NCBI RefSeq assembly: GCF_000158915.1
Contig: NZ_GG657754.1
Span: 8,710,578 to 8,774,577 of the forward strand
Reading direction: 5' to 3'
DNA from: Streptomyces himastatinicus ATCC 53653
GTDB taxonomy: Bacteria > Actinomycetota > Actinomycetes > Streptomycetales > Streptomycetaceae
Length of the DNA stretch: 64,000 nucleotides
The position numbers and the translations under genes were made by a program. Of the stretch, positions 44,564-53,184 are shown piece after piece. The notes under the pieces are model-generated. The model was not told the origin of the DNA, did no database searches, and saw only the letters and a list, made by a program, of their open reading frames with translations. The number at the start of each line of letters is the position of its first letter. The stretch's first letter is position 1.

Positions 44564-45427
44564 CTAGCCTTCCTGGCTGGCCGCCCACGACGCCAATAGG
44601 GCCAGACCGTCCGCGGTCGCCGTGCCAGCGGGCGCGGTGTAGACGTTCAGGAGCAGGCCGGGTTCGGCAGGCATCTCCATCGACTCGACGTCCAGGTCGA
44701 GCTGGCCCACTACCGGATGGTGTACACGCTTGCGTCCGGACCGGTGGAGCCGAACGTCCTGAGATGCCCACCGCTGCCGAAATAGTTCACTGCTTGTTGC
44801 TAATTCACCGACTAGGGCGATCAGCTCCTCGTCGTGCGGATTGCGGCCGGCTTCCATGCGTAGCTTCGCGGCCACATCGCAGGCGATTCGGTCATAGTCG
44901 ACGAAAAACGTTTTTGCCGCTTCGGGATCTAGATACACGAACCGCGCGGTGTTCGCCGGCCGTCGCGTGTCGGCCAGCACCGGTGAATACAGCGCGCGGG
45001 CAAGTTGATTCATGGCCAGCACGTCATAACGGCCGTTGCAAATCCAAGCCGGCGCATCGGTGATGGCGTCGAGCACCTGCTGAAGCGCCGGACGCACCGT
45101 CACGGCCGGTCGCCGGCGGCGTGGACCGCTGGGTGCCCTGGACTGCCGCGCAAGGTGGAATAGGTGATCGCGCTCGGCCTCGTCAAGTTGCAAGGCAGAG
45201 GCCAACGCGTCGAGCACCCCGTCGGAGGCGCCGGTGAGGCTGCCGCGCTCCATACGCACGTAGTAGTCGACCGATACCCCTGCTAGCAGAGCTACCTCTT
45301 CGCGACGCAGACCTTTGACCCGGCGGATGCCGCCGTAGGCGGGCAGTCCGGCCCGCTCGGGCGCGATCCGCGCGCGACGCGAGCGCAGGAATTCCTTGAT
45401 CTCAGTGCGCAGATCGATCGTGTCCAC
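44564..45427 (-). CDS. XRE-family regulator with MmyB-like ligand domain
   Basis: 287 residues. Helix-turn-helix at about 30-85 (GLRREEVALLAGVSVDYYVRMERG), then the MmyB-type ligand domain: VLDAITDAPAWICNGRYDVLAMNQLARALY and VDYDRIACDVAAKLRMEAGRNPHDEELIALVGELA. Such regulators are abundant in Streptomyces and usually control an adjacent oxidoreductase gene, here the SDR at 45555, encoded upstream on the same strand. The binding site was not identified in the 127-bp gap. Confidence 0.92.
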   Translation of the reverse strand: MDTIDLRTEIKEFLRSRRARIAPERAGLPAYGGIRRVKGLRREEVALLAGVSVDYYVRMERGSLTGASDGVLDALASALQLDEAERDHLFHLARQSRAPSGPRRRRPAVTVRPALQQVLDAITDAPAWICNGRYDVLAMNQLARALYSPVLADTRRPANTARFVYLDPEAAKTFFVDYDRIACDVAAKLRMEAGRNPHDEELIALVGELATSSELFRQRWASQDVRLHRSGRKRVHHPVVGQLDLDVESMEMPAEPGLLLNVYTAPAGTATADGLALLASWAASQEG

Positions 45428-45554
45428 CCCTTCACCATAGGCCCTGTCCGCAGGCGGAGGGAGGTACTGCTGGTACCCCGACGGCTGCGTTGAGACCCGA
45501 CTCGGAGGTGTTCACGAGGGCCCGTCGGCCGCTGCCAAAGCCTCGCGCCAACGC

Positions 45555-46358
45555 CTAGGTACCTGATGCAGTCGTGGCGATGCCGCCGTCGCTCGGGATG
45601 ATGGTGCCCGTGAGGTACGATCCGGCCCGGCTGGCGAGGAACACGGCGATACCTGCCATGTCGTCGTCGCGGCCGAGCCGGCGCAGAGGGGCCTTCGCCG
45701 CGATCGTGTCGCCGATGGCATCGAGCGTGGACGCCATCATCTGCGACGGGAACGGTCCTGGGGCTACCGCGTTCACCGTGACGTGCTGTGGGCCCAGTTC
45801 TCTGGCAAGCACTCTGGTGAGTTGATGGAGTGCCGCTTTGCTGCTGGCGTACGAGTAGTTGGGCGACTCGGCGACGTGGATGGCGGCGATACTGCCGATG
45901 TTGATGATCCGCGCGGGATCATCGGCGGTGCCTGCCCTGCGAAGTGCGGGGAGCAGCGCCTGCATCAGCCAGAACGGCGACTTGAGGTTGAGGTCGATCA
46001 CTGCGTCCCAGGCCTCGTCCGGGAACGTCTCTAGCGGCTCGCGCCACATCGCTCCCGCGTTGTTGACGAGGATGTCCAGGCGTTCCGAGTCGACCTTGAC
46101 CAGATCAGCGAGGCGCTGACACTCGTCGTACCTGGACAGGTCGGCGGGGATTGCTTGAACGTCGCCGAATTCGGACAGTAGATGCTGTGCCTCCGCGCAC
46201 GTGTCTGCCTTGCGTGAGCTGATAATGACGCGGGCGCCCGCCTGTAGAAGGCCGCGCGCTATCATCATCCCAATGCCCCTGGTGCCGCCAGTGACAAGTG
46301 CGTACTTCCCACTCAGATCGAAAAGGTCTGCGTGAGTGGTGAACTGGTTGTCCGCCAT
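45555..46358 (-). CDS. SDR-family oxidoreductase (3-oxoacyl reductase-like)
   Basis: From ATG 46358 the protein has 267 residues with an N-terminal extension (LFDLSGKYALV), cofactor loop TGGTRGIGMMIARGL, SSRK after the second strand (NADP preference), NNAGAMWREP and catalytic YSYASSKAALHQLT. It is close in plan to RhlG-type 3-oxoacyl reductases. The MmyB-type regulator gene follows 127 bp downstream. Substrate unknown. Confidence 0.9.
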   Translation of the reverse strand: MADNQFTTHADLFDLSGKYALVTGGTRGIGMMIARGLLQAGARVIISSRKADTCAEAQHLLSEFGDVQAIPADLSRYDECQRLADLVKVDSERLDILVNNAGAMWREPLETFPDEAWDAVIDLNLKSPFWLMQALLPALRRAGTADDPARIINIGSIAAIHVAESPNYSYASSKAALHQLTRVLARELGPQHVTVNAVAPGPFPSQMMASTLDAIGDTIAAKAPLRRLGRDDDMAGIAVFLASRAGSYLTGTIIPSDGGIATTASGT

Positions 46359-46525
46359 TGGTCTTCGTTCCTTCTGTCGTGGAAGCATGTGCTGACACGG
46401 TCGCGCGTCCGGTGCAGCTGAATTGAACTGATGGGGGGTAAAGCTGCAGGGACGGGTTCTCGGGCGGCCGCCGTGCGCGCCTCCCGTGGATCCATTACTT
46501 CTCCTCTGTGTAGCTGGGAGCCGGC

Positions 46526-46615
46526 TCAAACAGCTTGACAGGCGTCCTGGACGCCTGGGAGACCCTGGTGATACAGGTACTGTGAGAGCCACCCTTGCCT
46601 GGTGCGCTGGCTCAC
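46526..46615 (-). CDS. Possible 29-residue peptide
   Basis: A GTG at 46615 lies 11 bp after AGGAGGGG and opens VSQRTRQGWLSQYLYHQGLP ending in GVQDACQAV. Not recognised. A second short frame with its own AGGAG site follows (46495-46313, out of frame over the SDR start). Could be a leader peptide for the SDR gene or chance. Confidence 0.25.
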   Translation of the reverse strand: MSQRTRQGWLSQYLYHQGLPGVQDACQAV

Positions 46616-46710
46616 GCTGCCGCAATCCCCTCCTGCACAGTCATTTTCTTGATTGCTTTGATCAGTATTGCGACCCGGCATCGTCGTCGTGAATCGACCT
46701 GTTACAGGGG

Positions 46711-46800
46711 CTAACGCAATGACCTGAGTTGGCGGTGGGTGATGAGGCAGCAGGCGAGCTTGAGGAAGGCTTCGTGGGCGGCCGCGGCTGTCATGGGCTG
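46711..46800 (-). pseudogene. IS5 transposase C-terminal tip
   Basis: AAAAHEAFLKLACCLITHRQ ending LRSLR is the conserved C-terminus of an IS5 transposase; everything before it is missing. Confidence 0.65.
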
Positions 46801-46809
46801 ATGGTGCCG

Positions 46810-47274
46810 TGCTCCGGCGCGTTCTGCGCCGCTCCGGTCTGCCGCCCGCACCGCAGCGCGCCTCCCAGCAGACCTGGCGCTCCTTCCTCCGCGCCCATTC
46901 GATGCTGTCTTCGCCGGCAACGGCACAGCCGTCATCCCGACTCCGCCGCAAAGCCCGCGGTCCAACGCGTTCGCCGAACGATGGGTACGCACCGCCCGCG
47001 CCGAGTGCACCGACCGACTTCTCATCACCGGCGAACGACACCTGCGCACCGTCCTCAGCATGTATGCCGAGCACTACAACGCCGGACGAGCCCACCGCAG
47101 CCTGAACCTGCGAGCGCCGGACGACGATCCGAACGTCATCCCCCTGCCCGCCGCAACGGTCAGGCGTCGGCAAGTACTCGGTGGACTGCTCAACGAGTAC
47201 CACACCACGCCACCCCGACTGCCTCATCATCCACAGGAAACGCCCAGCTCAGCAGCCTGATCGGAATATTGACA
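46810..47274 (+). pseudogene. Integrase-core transposase with internal deletion
   Basis: VLRRSGLPPAPQRASQQTWR then SFLRAH is joined, after a gap of about 60 residues, to DAVFAGNGTAVIPTPPQSPR, then SNAFAERWVRTARAECTDRL (catalytic Glu), LRTVLSMYAEHYNAGRAHRS and VLGGLLNEYHTTP. The right end (47243-47274) is a 32-bp sequence identical to 11246-11277, probably the element's end. The missing part removes the catalytic aspartates. Confidence 0.8.
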
Positions 47275-47392
47275 CCTGGTCGGGCGTGCGTGTCGCCGCC
47301 GTCATTCGGGAGCGTGCCGTTACCGTGATTCGGCGCGGCCTTACGGCCTGCCCCAGCACCTGCTGCTCACATCACGGAAGACGGGAGTGGTG

Positions 47393-48547
47393 ATGCGGGC
47401 TACTCCCGATGCGGACAACGGGCAGCCGCGCGTTGTGGTGGGCCTCCTCGTCGATCCGGACGCGCCGGCGGAACTGGCGGAGAAGCTGGCCGAGGATCTG
47501 CCGGAACTGCTCGCCGAAGCCGTGAACCGAGACATCGAGTGGAGCCTGCGGGTCGTCCGTGACCCGCTGACCGCCACGTTGCACGACAGCTTCCCGATCC
47601 TCAACGCGACACGGGAGCACAAGCTTCGGGAGAACTGGGACATCGCCGTCTGCCTCACCGATCTGCCCTTGCGCACCGACGGGCGACCACTGGTGGTCGA
47701 TGTGGACGCCGAAGATCGGGTGGCGCTGGTGTCGCTGCCCGCGCTCGGTGGGATCTTCCTACGGCGGCGGCTCCGTCGCTCCGTCGTCCGGCTCCTGAAA
47801 GATCTGATGCTCACCACGACCGGCGACGGCTCCACGCGGCCGGGCCAGGGCACCATCGGACCGATCGTTCCGGAGCGGATCGCCCCCATGAAGCGCGTGG
47901 TGACGGACGGAGAGATCGTCGATCTGCGGATCGTGGGGTCTCCGGCGAGAGGGCGCCTGCGCCTGCTGCTCGGAATGGTGCGCGCCAACGGCCCTTGGCG
48001 GCTGGTCCCCGCCCTCGCCAAGGCGCTCGCTGCCGCGCTGGCCACCAGCGCCATCGCCGTGATGAACGGGTCTGTCTGGAACGTGGCCACCGGGATCCGG
48101 GCCGAGCGGCTCGCCGTGATCTCCCTCTTCTCGGTGGCGGCCATGGTGACCTGGCTCATCGTCCACCGGCGTCTGTGGGAGCGGCCCGAAACTCCCTCCC
48201 CCCAGGACAGGGAGAAGGCGGCGCTGTACAACCTCTCCACGGTCCTGACCCTGTCCCTGGGCGTCTTGTGCGGTCTCGTCGGCCTCTATGTCGTGGACTT
48301 CGCGGTGTCCTTGTTCCTCATTGACGGCGGAGTGCTGGCCAAGCAGGTGGGCCGCTCGGTCGGACTGGGCGACTACGCGCGCTTGGCGTCGCTGGCGAGC
48401 GCGGCGGCCATCGTGGGCGGAGCCCTGGGATCCGAATTCGAGAGCGACGAAGCGGTCCGCCGCGCCGCCTACGGCAAACGGGAACGACAGCGCCGCGAGC
48501 AAGCGGAGCGTGAACGCCAGGAGGCCGACGCCGCGCAGTCCGGGTAG
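47393..48547 (+). CDS. Membrane protein of unknown function
   Basis: From ATG 47393 the protein has 384 residues. A soluble N-terminal half (about 1-190) starts PRVVVGLLVDPDAPAELAEK and holds a few conserved-looking Asp/Arg stretches. Four probable membrane segments follow, near LVPALAKALAAALATSAIAV, LAVISLFSVAAMVTWLIV, VLTLSLGVLCGLVGLYVV and LASLASAAAIVGGALG. The C-terminal tail is a charged helix (RERQRREQAERERQEAD). No family recognised. It stands at the edge of the stress island and could be its first gene. Confidence 0.75.
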   Translation: MRATPDADNGQPRVVVGLLVDPDAPAELAEKLAEDLPELLAEAVNRDIEWSLRVVRDPLTATLHDSFPILNATREHKLRENWDIAVCLTDLPLRTDGRPLVVDVDAEDRVALVSLPALGGIFLRRRLRRSVVRLLKDLMLTTTGDGSTRPGQGTIGPIVPERIAPMKRVVTDGEIVDLRIVGSPARGRLRLLLGMVRANGPWRLVPALAKALAAALATSAIAVMNGSVWNVATGIRAERLAVISLFSVAAMVTWLIVHRRLWERPETPSPQDREKAALYNLSTVLTLSLGVLCGLVGLYVVDFAVSLFLIDGGVLAKQVGRSVGLGDYARLASLASAAAIVGGALGSEFESDEAVRRAAYGKRERQRREQAERERQEADAAQSG

Positions 48548-48589
48548 GCGTCGGCAGTGTGGACCGATGTCCCCGCGCATGGGGTCATG

Positions 48590-48783
48590 CGCGCGGGCCG
48601 CATCACGAAGGTGATGTCCACTCGCGCGGGGCCGTCCTCGAGGGCAGGCAGGTCGTCGTGGCGAACGGACTGGTCTTCACCGCGTGTCAGATTCCCGCCG
48701 TCCCCGAGGGCGACATGCCGGTGGATTTCGCCGGCCAGGTGAGGCAGACCCTCGGAATCACACGCGTAGGCGGGAGAGCGTGA
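48590..48783 (+). pseudogene. RidA-family 5' fragment
   Basis: The frame EGRQVVVANGLVFTACQIPA then VPEGDMPVDFAGQVRQTLGI matches the first half of a RidA (YjgF) deaminase. Its start is shifted into another frame near 48630 and the protein ends prematurely at 48781-48783. The C-terminal half with the catalytic Arg is absent. Confidence 0.65.
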
Positions 48784-49209
48784 TGACAACGAGTCGTGCC
48801 ACCGGATGCCACCCCGATGGCCGAGGCACTGGACCAGCTGGGCCCCGGGGACGTGCTGATGATGCGGCTGCCGGTGTTGGCCCGGGGCACCAGCCTGCTC
48901 ACCACCAAGAGGTACGGGCTTAGCGACGGGGCGGCGGCTCAAGGAGGCGCTCGCCGCCTGGGAGGGGACCGACAGCGGGCGCTGGAGGAGCTGACGAGCG
49001 CCGTGTGCCGGACACCCCTGGAGCGGGACGTCGAGTCGGCCCGGCAGGAGCGGCGCGCCCGGCTGGATGAGGCGGAGAGACAGCTGGCCCGTGCGGAGCG
49101 CGAGGGTGCGCCCCGGCCGCCGACGGAGGACGGCTGGGCCGCCCCGCGGGGCGGCCGGGACGGTGGCCGCGGACGACGCCGGAAGAGAGCCCGCCGTACA
49201 GTTGCTCGT
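48784..49209 (+). other. Open stretch in frame with the phosphatase gene, probably not coding
   Basis: The frame of the next gene stays open back to 48796 and reads LDQLGPGDVLMMRLPVLARG followed by Arg/Glu/Gly-rich text (RQERRARLDEAERQLARAER). I recognise no domain, and related phosphatases begin at the position of 49210. It may be a relic of another protein joined by deletion, or a real N-terminal extension. Confidence 0.35.
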
Positions 49210-50412
49210 ATGGTGGACGCGGATGTGTCGACCTCGGCCGGGGCCGCCGAACAGCTGCTCGAGGAGCTGGTCAGCGCCACCCAGCAAGCCTCCCCTGCGG
49301 AGTTCCCGGCGGTCCTGAACCGCTATGCCGGGGCCATGGGTCTGGGCCGTGCCGTCGTCCATCTGATCGATCTCCAGCAGAGGCTGCTGCTGCCGCTGGC
49401 CGAGGACGAGACGGAACTCCCGGTGGACGCCTCCCTCGCAGGATGGGCGTACCGCACAGATTCCCTGCGGGTGGAGGAGGACGGCACGGGCGGGCTGGTC
49501 GTATGGCTGCCGCTGGCCAACGGGGCCGAGCGGCTGGGAGTCCTGCGGCTGCGGATGGAGTCCCTGGACGGGCTGCGGCTGTGGCGCTCGCGGGCGCTGG
49601 CCTCGCTCCTCGGCTTGGTGATCACCTCCAAGCGCACCTACATCGACACGTTCGCGCAGCGCACCCGGACCCGGCCCATGCAGCTGTCCACGGAGATGGT
49701 GCGGGCCTTTCTGCCACCACGTTCGATCGGCACCGGCCGGGTGATCTCCACCGCGGTCCTGGAGCCCGCGTACGAGCTGGGAGGCGATGCCTTCGACCAT
49801 TCGTTCACCGAGGACGTGCTGCACGCCACGATCCTCGACGCCATGGGCCACGATCTGGCGTCCGGCCTCGCCACCTCCGTGGCAATGGCGGGGTCACGCA
49901 ACGCCCGGCGCACGGGCGCCGACCTGGCCTCGCTCGTCGGCGCCGTGGACTCGGTGCTGTCGACCTGGCTCCCGGATCAGTTCTGCACCGGCATCTTCAC
50001 CCAGTTGCACATGCCCACGGGGGTGCTGCGCTGGTCCAACTGCGGCCATCCGTCCCCCTTGCTCATCCGCCGCCACCGGCTGCTGGAGAAGGAACTGGAG
50101 CGGCCTTCCGAGCCTCCGCTGGGGCTGCCCGCCAGCCTGGCCGCCGGCCCCCGGCAGATACACGAGGCGGCCCTGGAACCCGGCGATCGGATTCTGCTGT
50201 ACACCGACGGTGTCGTGGAATCGCGCAACGAGGGAGGCGAACAATTCGGCCTGGACCGCTTCACCGACTACATCATCCGGTCGACGGCCGCCGGGCAGAA
50301 CGCCACGGAGGTGCTCCGCCTGCTTATTCACGCCATCCTCGACCACCGGCGCGACGAACTCAGCGACGACGCCACGATTCTGATGATCGAATGGCGCCCG
50401 CCGGGACGGTAA
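49210..50412 (+). CDS. SpoIIE/PP2C-type serine/threonine phosphatase with GAF-like N-terminus
   Basis: From ATG 49210 the protein has 400 residues. A GAF-like sensor region (about 10-150; AVVHLIDLQQRLLLPLAEDE and GLVVWLPLANGAERLGVLRLR) precedes the phosphatase domain: GGDAFDHSF, ILDAMGHDLASGL and LLYTDGVVESRN, all carrying metal-binding acidic residues. Such phosphatases reactivate anti-anti-sigma proteins in stress pathways. No clear ribosome site precedes 49210; a longer frame from 48796 cannot be excluded. Four bp separate it from the next phosphatase gene. Confidence 0.86.
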   Translation: MVDADVSTSAGAAEQLLEELVSATQQASPAEFPAVLNRYAGAMGLGRAVVHLIDLQQRLLLPLAEDETELPVDASLAGWAYRTDSLRVEEDGTGGLVVWLPLANGAERLGVLRLRMESLDGLRLWRSRALASLLGLVITSKRTYIDTFAQRTRTRPMQLSTEMVRAFLPPRSIGTGRVISTAVLEPAYELGGDAFDHSFTEDVLHATILDAMGHDLASGLATSVAMAGSRNARRTGADLASLVGAVDSVLSTWLPDQFCTGIFTQLHMPTGVLRWSNCGHPSPLLIRRHRLLEKELERPSEPPLGLPASLAAGPRQIHEAALEPGDRILLYTDGVVESRNEGGEQFGLDRFTDYIIRSTAAGQNATEVLRLLIHAILDHRRDELSDDATILMIEWRPPGR

Positions 50413-50416
50413 GACG

Positions 50417-52822
50417 ATGTCATCCGTGGTGAACGAGGCTCTCGACACGGTGTACCTGGCCACGGTCACGATGGATTCGCACGGCGTCGTGACCGGGTGG
50501 AGCGAGGGCGCCCAGCGGCTGCTCGGCTACCGACCCGAGGAGATCGTGGGGCGAGCGGTGACCGAGCTGTGGGCCGGGGAGACCGCCGCCGAGGCGGTCG
50601 GGCGCTGCCTGGCCGGCCGGTCGAGGTGGAGCGGACGGGCGGTGCTGTGCCACCGTGACGGCCATCGCGTGGAGGCGGAGACGCTGGCGCACCGCGTGGT
50701 GGCGGACGGCGGTGCCACCGGGTGGCTCCTGGTGTCCGCCGTCGCGCGGGAACCGCGTTCGCCCGAGGCCGACGCGGCTGTGAGGGCGTTCGCCCAGGCC
50801 CCGTGCGTGCTCGCGGTCTTCGGCACGGACCTGCGGCTGGTGCGGGCGAACGCCGAAATGGAGGCGGCGGCCGCCCTCACCGAGGATCGGATGCGCGGTA
50901 TGCGCCTGGTCGAGCTCCTGTCGCACCCGGAGAGCGAGAAGACCGAGGAGGGCATGCGTCGCGTGCTGGAAAGCGGAGAACGGCAGGTCCTGGAGGCTTA
51001 TCTGCGGGTGCCGGGGGAGAGCCGCGAGCACGCCTGGACGATCTCGCTCGCGCCGCTCAAGGACCGGACGGGCCGCGTGTACGGCGTGTGTTTCGCCGCG
51101 TACGACACGACCCGCCGGCACCAGGCCCAGGGGCGGTTGCTGCTGCTGAACGAGGCGGGGAAGCGCATCGGCTCCACCCTGGACATCGCGCACGTCGCCC
51201 ATGAACTGGCCGACGTGGCCGTCCCCCGGGTCGCCGATTTCGTCGGCGTCGACCTGCTCACCTTTCTCGACCAGGGTGAGGAACCCCCCTCGGGCCCGCT
51301 GGCCGGTCCCATCACCATGCGCCGGGCCGCCCATCGCTCCGTCCTCCCCGGAACCCCGGAGGCCGTGGTCGACGCGGGCGAACTGGACACCCACCCGGAG
51401 TCCTCACCGTCGGGCGAATGCCTGGCCGAGGGCCGGGCCGTCCTCTACCAGGTGACCGACGAGCTCATGGTCCGGTGGGGCGCCCTCGACCCGGTACGGG
51501 CCGCCAGGATCCGGGAGTACGGGATCCACTCGGAGCTGGTGGTGCCCATGCGTGCCCGCGGTGTCACCCTTGGCGTGGTGTTCTTCGCGCGCCACCGGAC
51601 GCCGGTGCCCTTCGACGAGGACGACCTGCTGCTGGCCGAGGAGATCACGGCCCGAGCGGCCGTATGCGTGGACAATGCACGCCGCTACAAGCGCGAGCGC
51701 ATGACGGCCAGGGCTCTGCAGCGCAATCTGCTGCCGCGGCGCCTGCCCGACCTGGCCGCGATGGAGGTCACCTCACGCTATCTGCCCTCGGAAGCCTGGG
51801 CCGGCGTGGGCGGCGACTGGTTCGACGTGATCCCGCTCTCCGGCGCTCGCGCCGCCCTGGTGGTCGGCGATACCGCGGGCCGCGGCGTCCAGACGTCCGC
51901 CACCATGGGGCGGCTGCGCAGCGCCATCCGCACCCTGGCCGATATCGATCTGCCGCCCGGCGAGCTGCTCACCCACCTCGACGATCTCGTGACCCGGCTG
52001 GCGGCCGAGGACGATCCCGAACCCCCCGAATCCCCCGAACCCCCCGGCGCCACCGGCGCCACCTGCCTGTACGCGGTCTACGACCCGGTCTCCCGCCACT
52101 GCACGCTCGCCAGCGCCGGCCACCCCCCGCCCGTCGTGGTCACCCCGGACGGCACCGCCGACATCCTCGACGTCCCCAACGGCCCGCCCCTCGGCCTCGG
52201 CACCCTGCCCTTCGAGGCGGTCGAGACCGAACTGTCCGAGGGCAGTGTCCTCGCCCTCTACACCGACGGCCTGGTCCAGGGCCGCGACCGCGCGATCGAC
52301 GAGGGACTGGGGGCGCTGTGCGATGCCCTGGCCCAGCCGGGCCCGTCCCTGGACGCCCTCGGTGACACCGTCCTGCGGACTCTGCTCCCCGCCCGCCCCG
52401 AGGACGATGTCGCCCTGCTCCTCGCCCGCGCCCGGGCCCTCGGCCCCGACCGGGTCGCCACCTGGGAGATCCCTCCGGAACCCGCCGTCGTCTCCCGGGT
52501 CCGGCGGGAGGTCACCGCCCAGCTGATGGACTGGGGATTGGAGAAGCTGGTCCTCACCACCGAGCTGGTCGTCAGCGAACTGGTCACCAATGCGATCCAC
52601 TACGGTCACCCTCCCATCCGGCTGCGCCTGATCCGCGACCGCGCGCTCATCTGCGAGGTCCGCGACGCCAGCAGCACGGCACCGCGTCTGCGCCGGGCCC
52701 GCGCGCTCGACGAGGGTGGCCGTGGCCTCTTCCTGGTGGCCCGACTCGTCCAGCGCTGGGGCACTCGCCCGGAGGTCCATGGCAAGACCATCTGGGCCGA
52801 GCAGGATCTCTCCGACGACTGA
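50417..52822 (+). CDS. PAS-PAS-GAF-SpoIIE-HATPase multidomain regulator
   Basis: 801 residues. PAS domains at about 5-110 (GVVTGWSEGAQRLLGYRPEEIVG) and 120-235, GAF at about 255-420, PP2C/SpoIIE at about 440-660 (GVGGDWFDVIPL, GDTAGRGVQTSA, LALYTDGLVQGRD), and an RsbW-like HATPase at about 680-795 with LVVSELVTNAIHYG. The fusion can act both as phosphatase and as anti-sigma kinase, linking a sensed signal to sigma-B-type factors. The usual GDVxGHG motif is GDTAGRG here. It lies just upstream of a chaperone operon, which may be its output (inference). Confidence 0.92.
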   Translation: MSSVVNEALDTVYLATVTMDSHGVVTGWSEGAQRLLGYRPEEIVGRAVTELWAGETAAEAVGRCLAGRSRWSGRAVLCHRDGHRVEAETLAHRVVADGGATGWLLVSAVAREPRSPEADAAVRAFAQAPCVLAVFGTDLRLVRANAEMEAAAALTEDRMRGMRLVELLSHPESEKTEEGMRRVLESGERQVLEAYLRVPGESREHAWTISLAPLKDRTGRVYGVCFAAYDTTRRHQAQGRLLLLNEAGKRIGSTLDIAHVAHELADVAVPRVADFVGVDLLTFLDQGEEPPSGPLAGPITMRRAAHRSVLPGTPEAVVDAGELDTHPESSPSGECLAEGRAVLYQVTDELMVRWGALDPVRAARIREYGIHSELVVPMRARGVTLGVVFFARHRTPVPFDEDDLLLAEEITARAAVCVDNARRYKRERMTARALQRNLLPRRLPDLAAMEVTSRYLPSEAWAGVGGDWFDVIPLSGARAALVVGDTAGRGVQTSATMGRLRSAIRTLADIDLPPGELLTHLDDLVTRLAAEDDPEPPESPEPPGATGATCLYAVYDPVSRHCTLASAGHPPPVVVTPDGTADILDVPNGPPLGLGTLPFEAVETELSEGSVLALYTDGLVQGRDRAIDEGLGALCDALAQPGPSLDALGDTVLRTLLPARPEDDVALLLARARALGPDRVATWEIPPEPAVVSRVRREVTAQLMDWGLEKLVLTTELVVSELVTNAIHYGHPPIRLRLIRDRALICEVRDASSTAPRLRRARALDEGGRGLFLVARLVQRWGTRPEVHGKTIWAEQDLSDD

Positions 52823-52900
52823 GCGGGGGCCGGGAGCTCCGCCCCAACAACCCGCCGCCATCGCGGGCGCATGCGTGTGGTGGTGAGAGAAGGAGCGATC

Positions 52901-53059
52901 ATGAAAGCAGCTGTATACGAACGACCACGGAACGTCGCGGTCGAGGAGAACCCCGACCCGGGCATCGGTCAGCGGCGAGCCGGTCTGCCCGGGTGTGGGT
53001 CGCCCGGATCGCGCCCGCTCGTACCTGTCCTCGGTGGCGGACTGGGGCGCCGAAATTAG
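52901..53059 (+). pseudogene. Zinc alcohol dehydrogenase N-terminal stub
   Basis: An ATG with a strong site (GAGAGAAGGAG) opens MKAAVYERPRNVAVEENPDP, the beta-strand start of a medium-chain zinc dehydrogenase. After about 24 residues the text changes to unrelated Gly/Arg/Pro sequence and stops at 53059. The promoter and ribosome site of the lost gene may now serve the chaperone operon. Confidence 0.65.
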
Positions 53060-53184
53060 GCCCCACGGGCGCAGGCGTTCATTGCCCCGCTTTGCCACTC
53101 TTGCGGGGTAGATCCCGTAATCCCGACCCCGTCGCCCGACCGGGCACAGGGGCGAAGATCGTGGCCGCCTCTGAAGGAGTTGCC

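Noticed and set aside
48796..49209. An N-terminal domain of the phosphatase starting at 48796.
   Set aside because: The stretch is Arg/Glu/Gly-rich and domain-free, follows a RidA relic, and related phosphatases start at 49210. Kept as uncertain, not as CDS.
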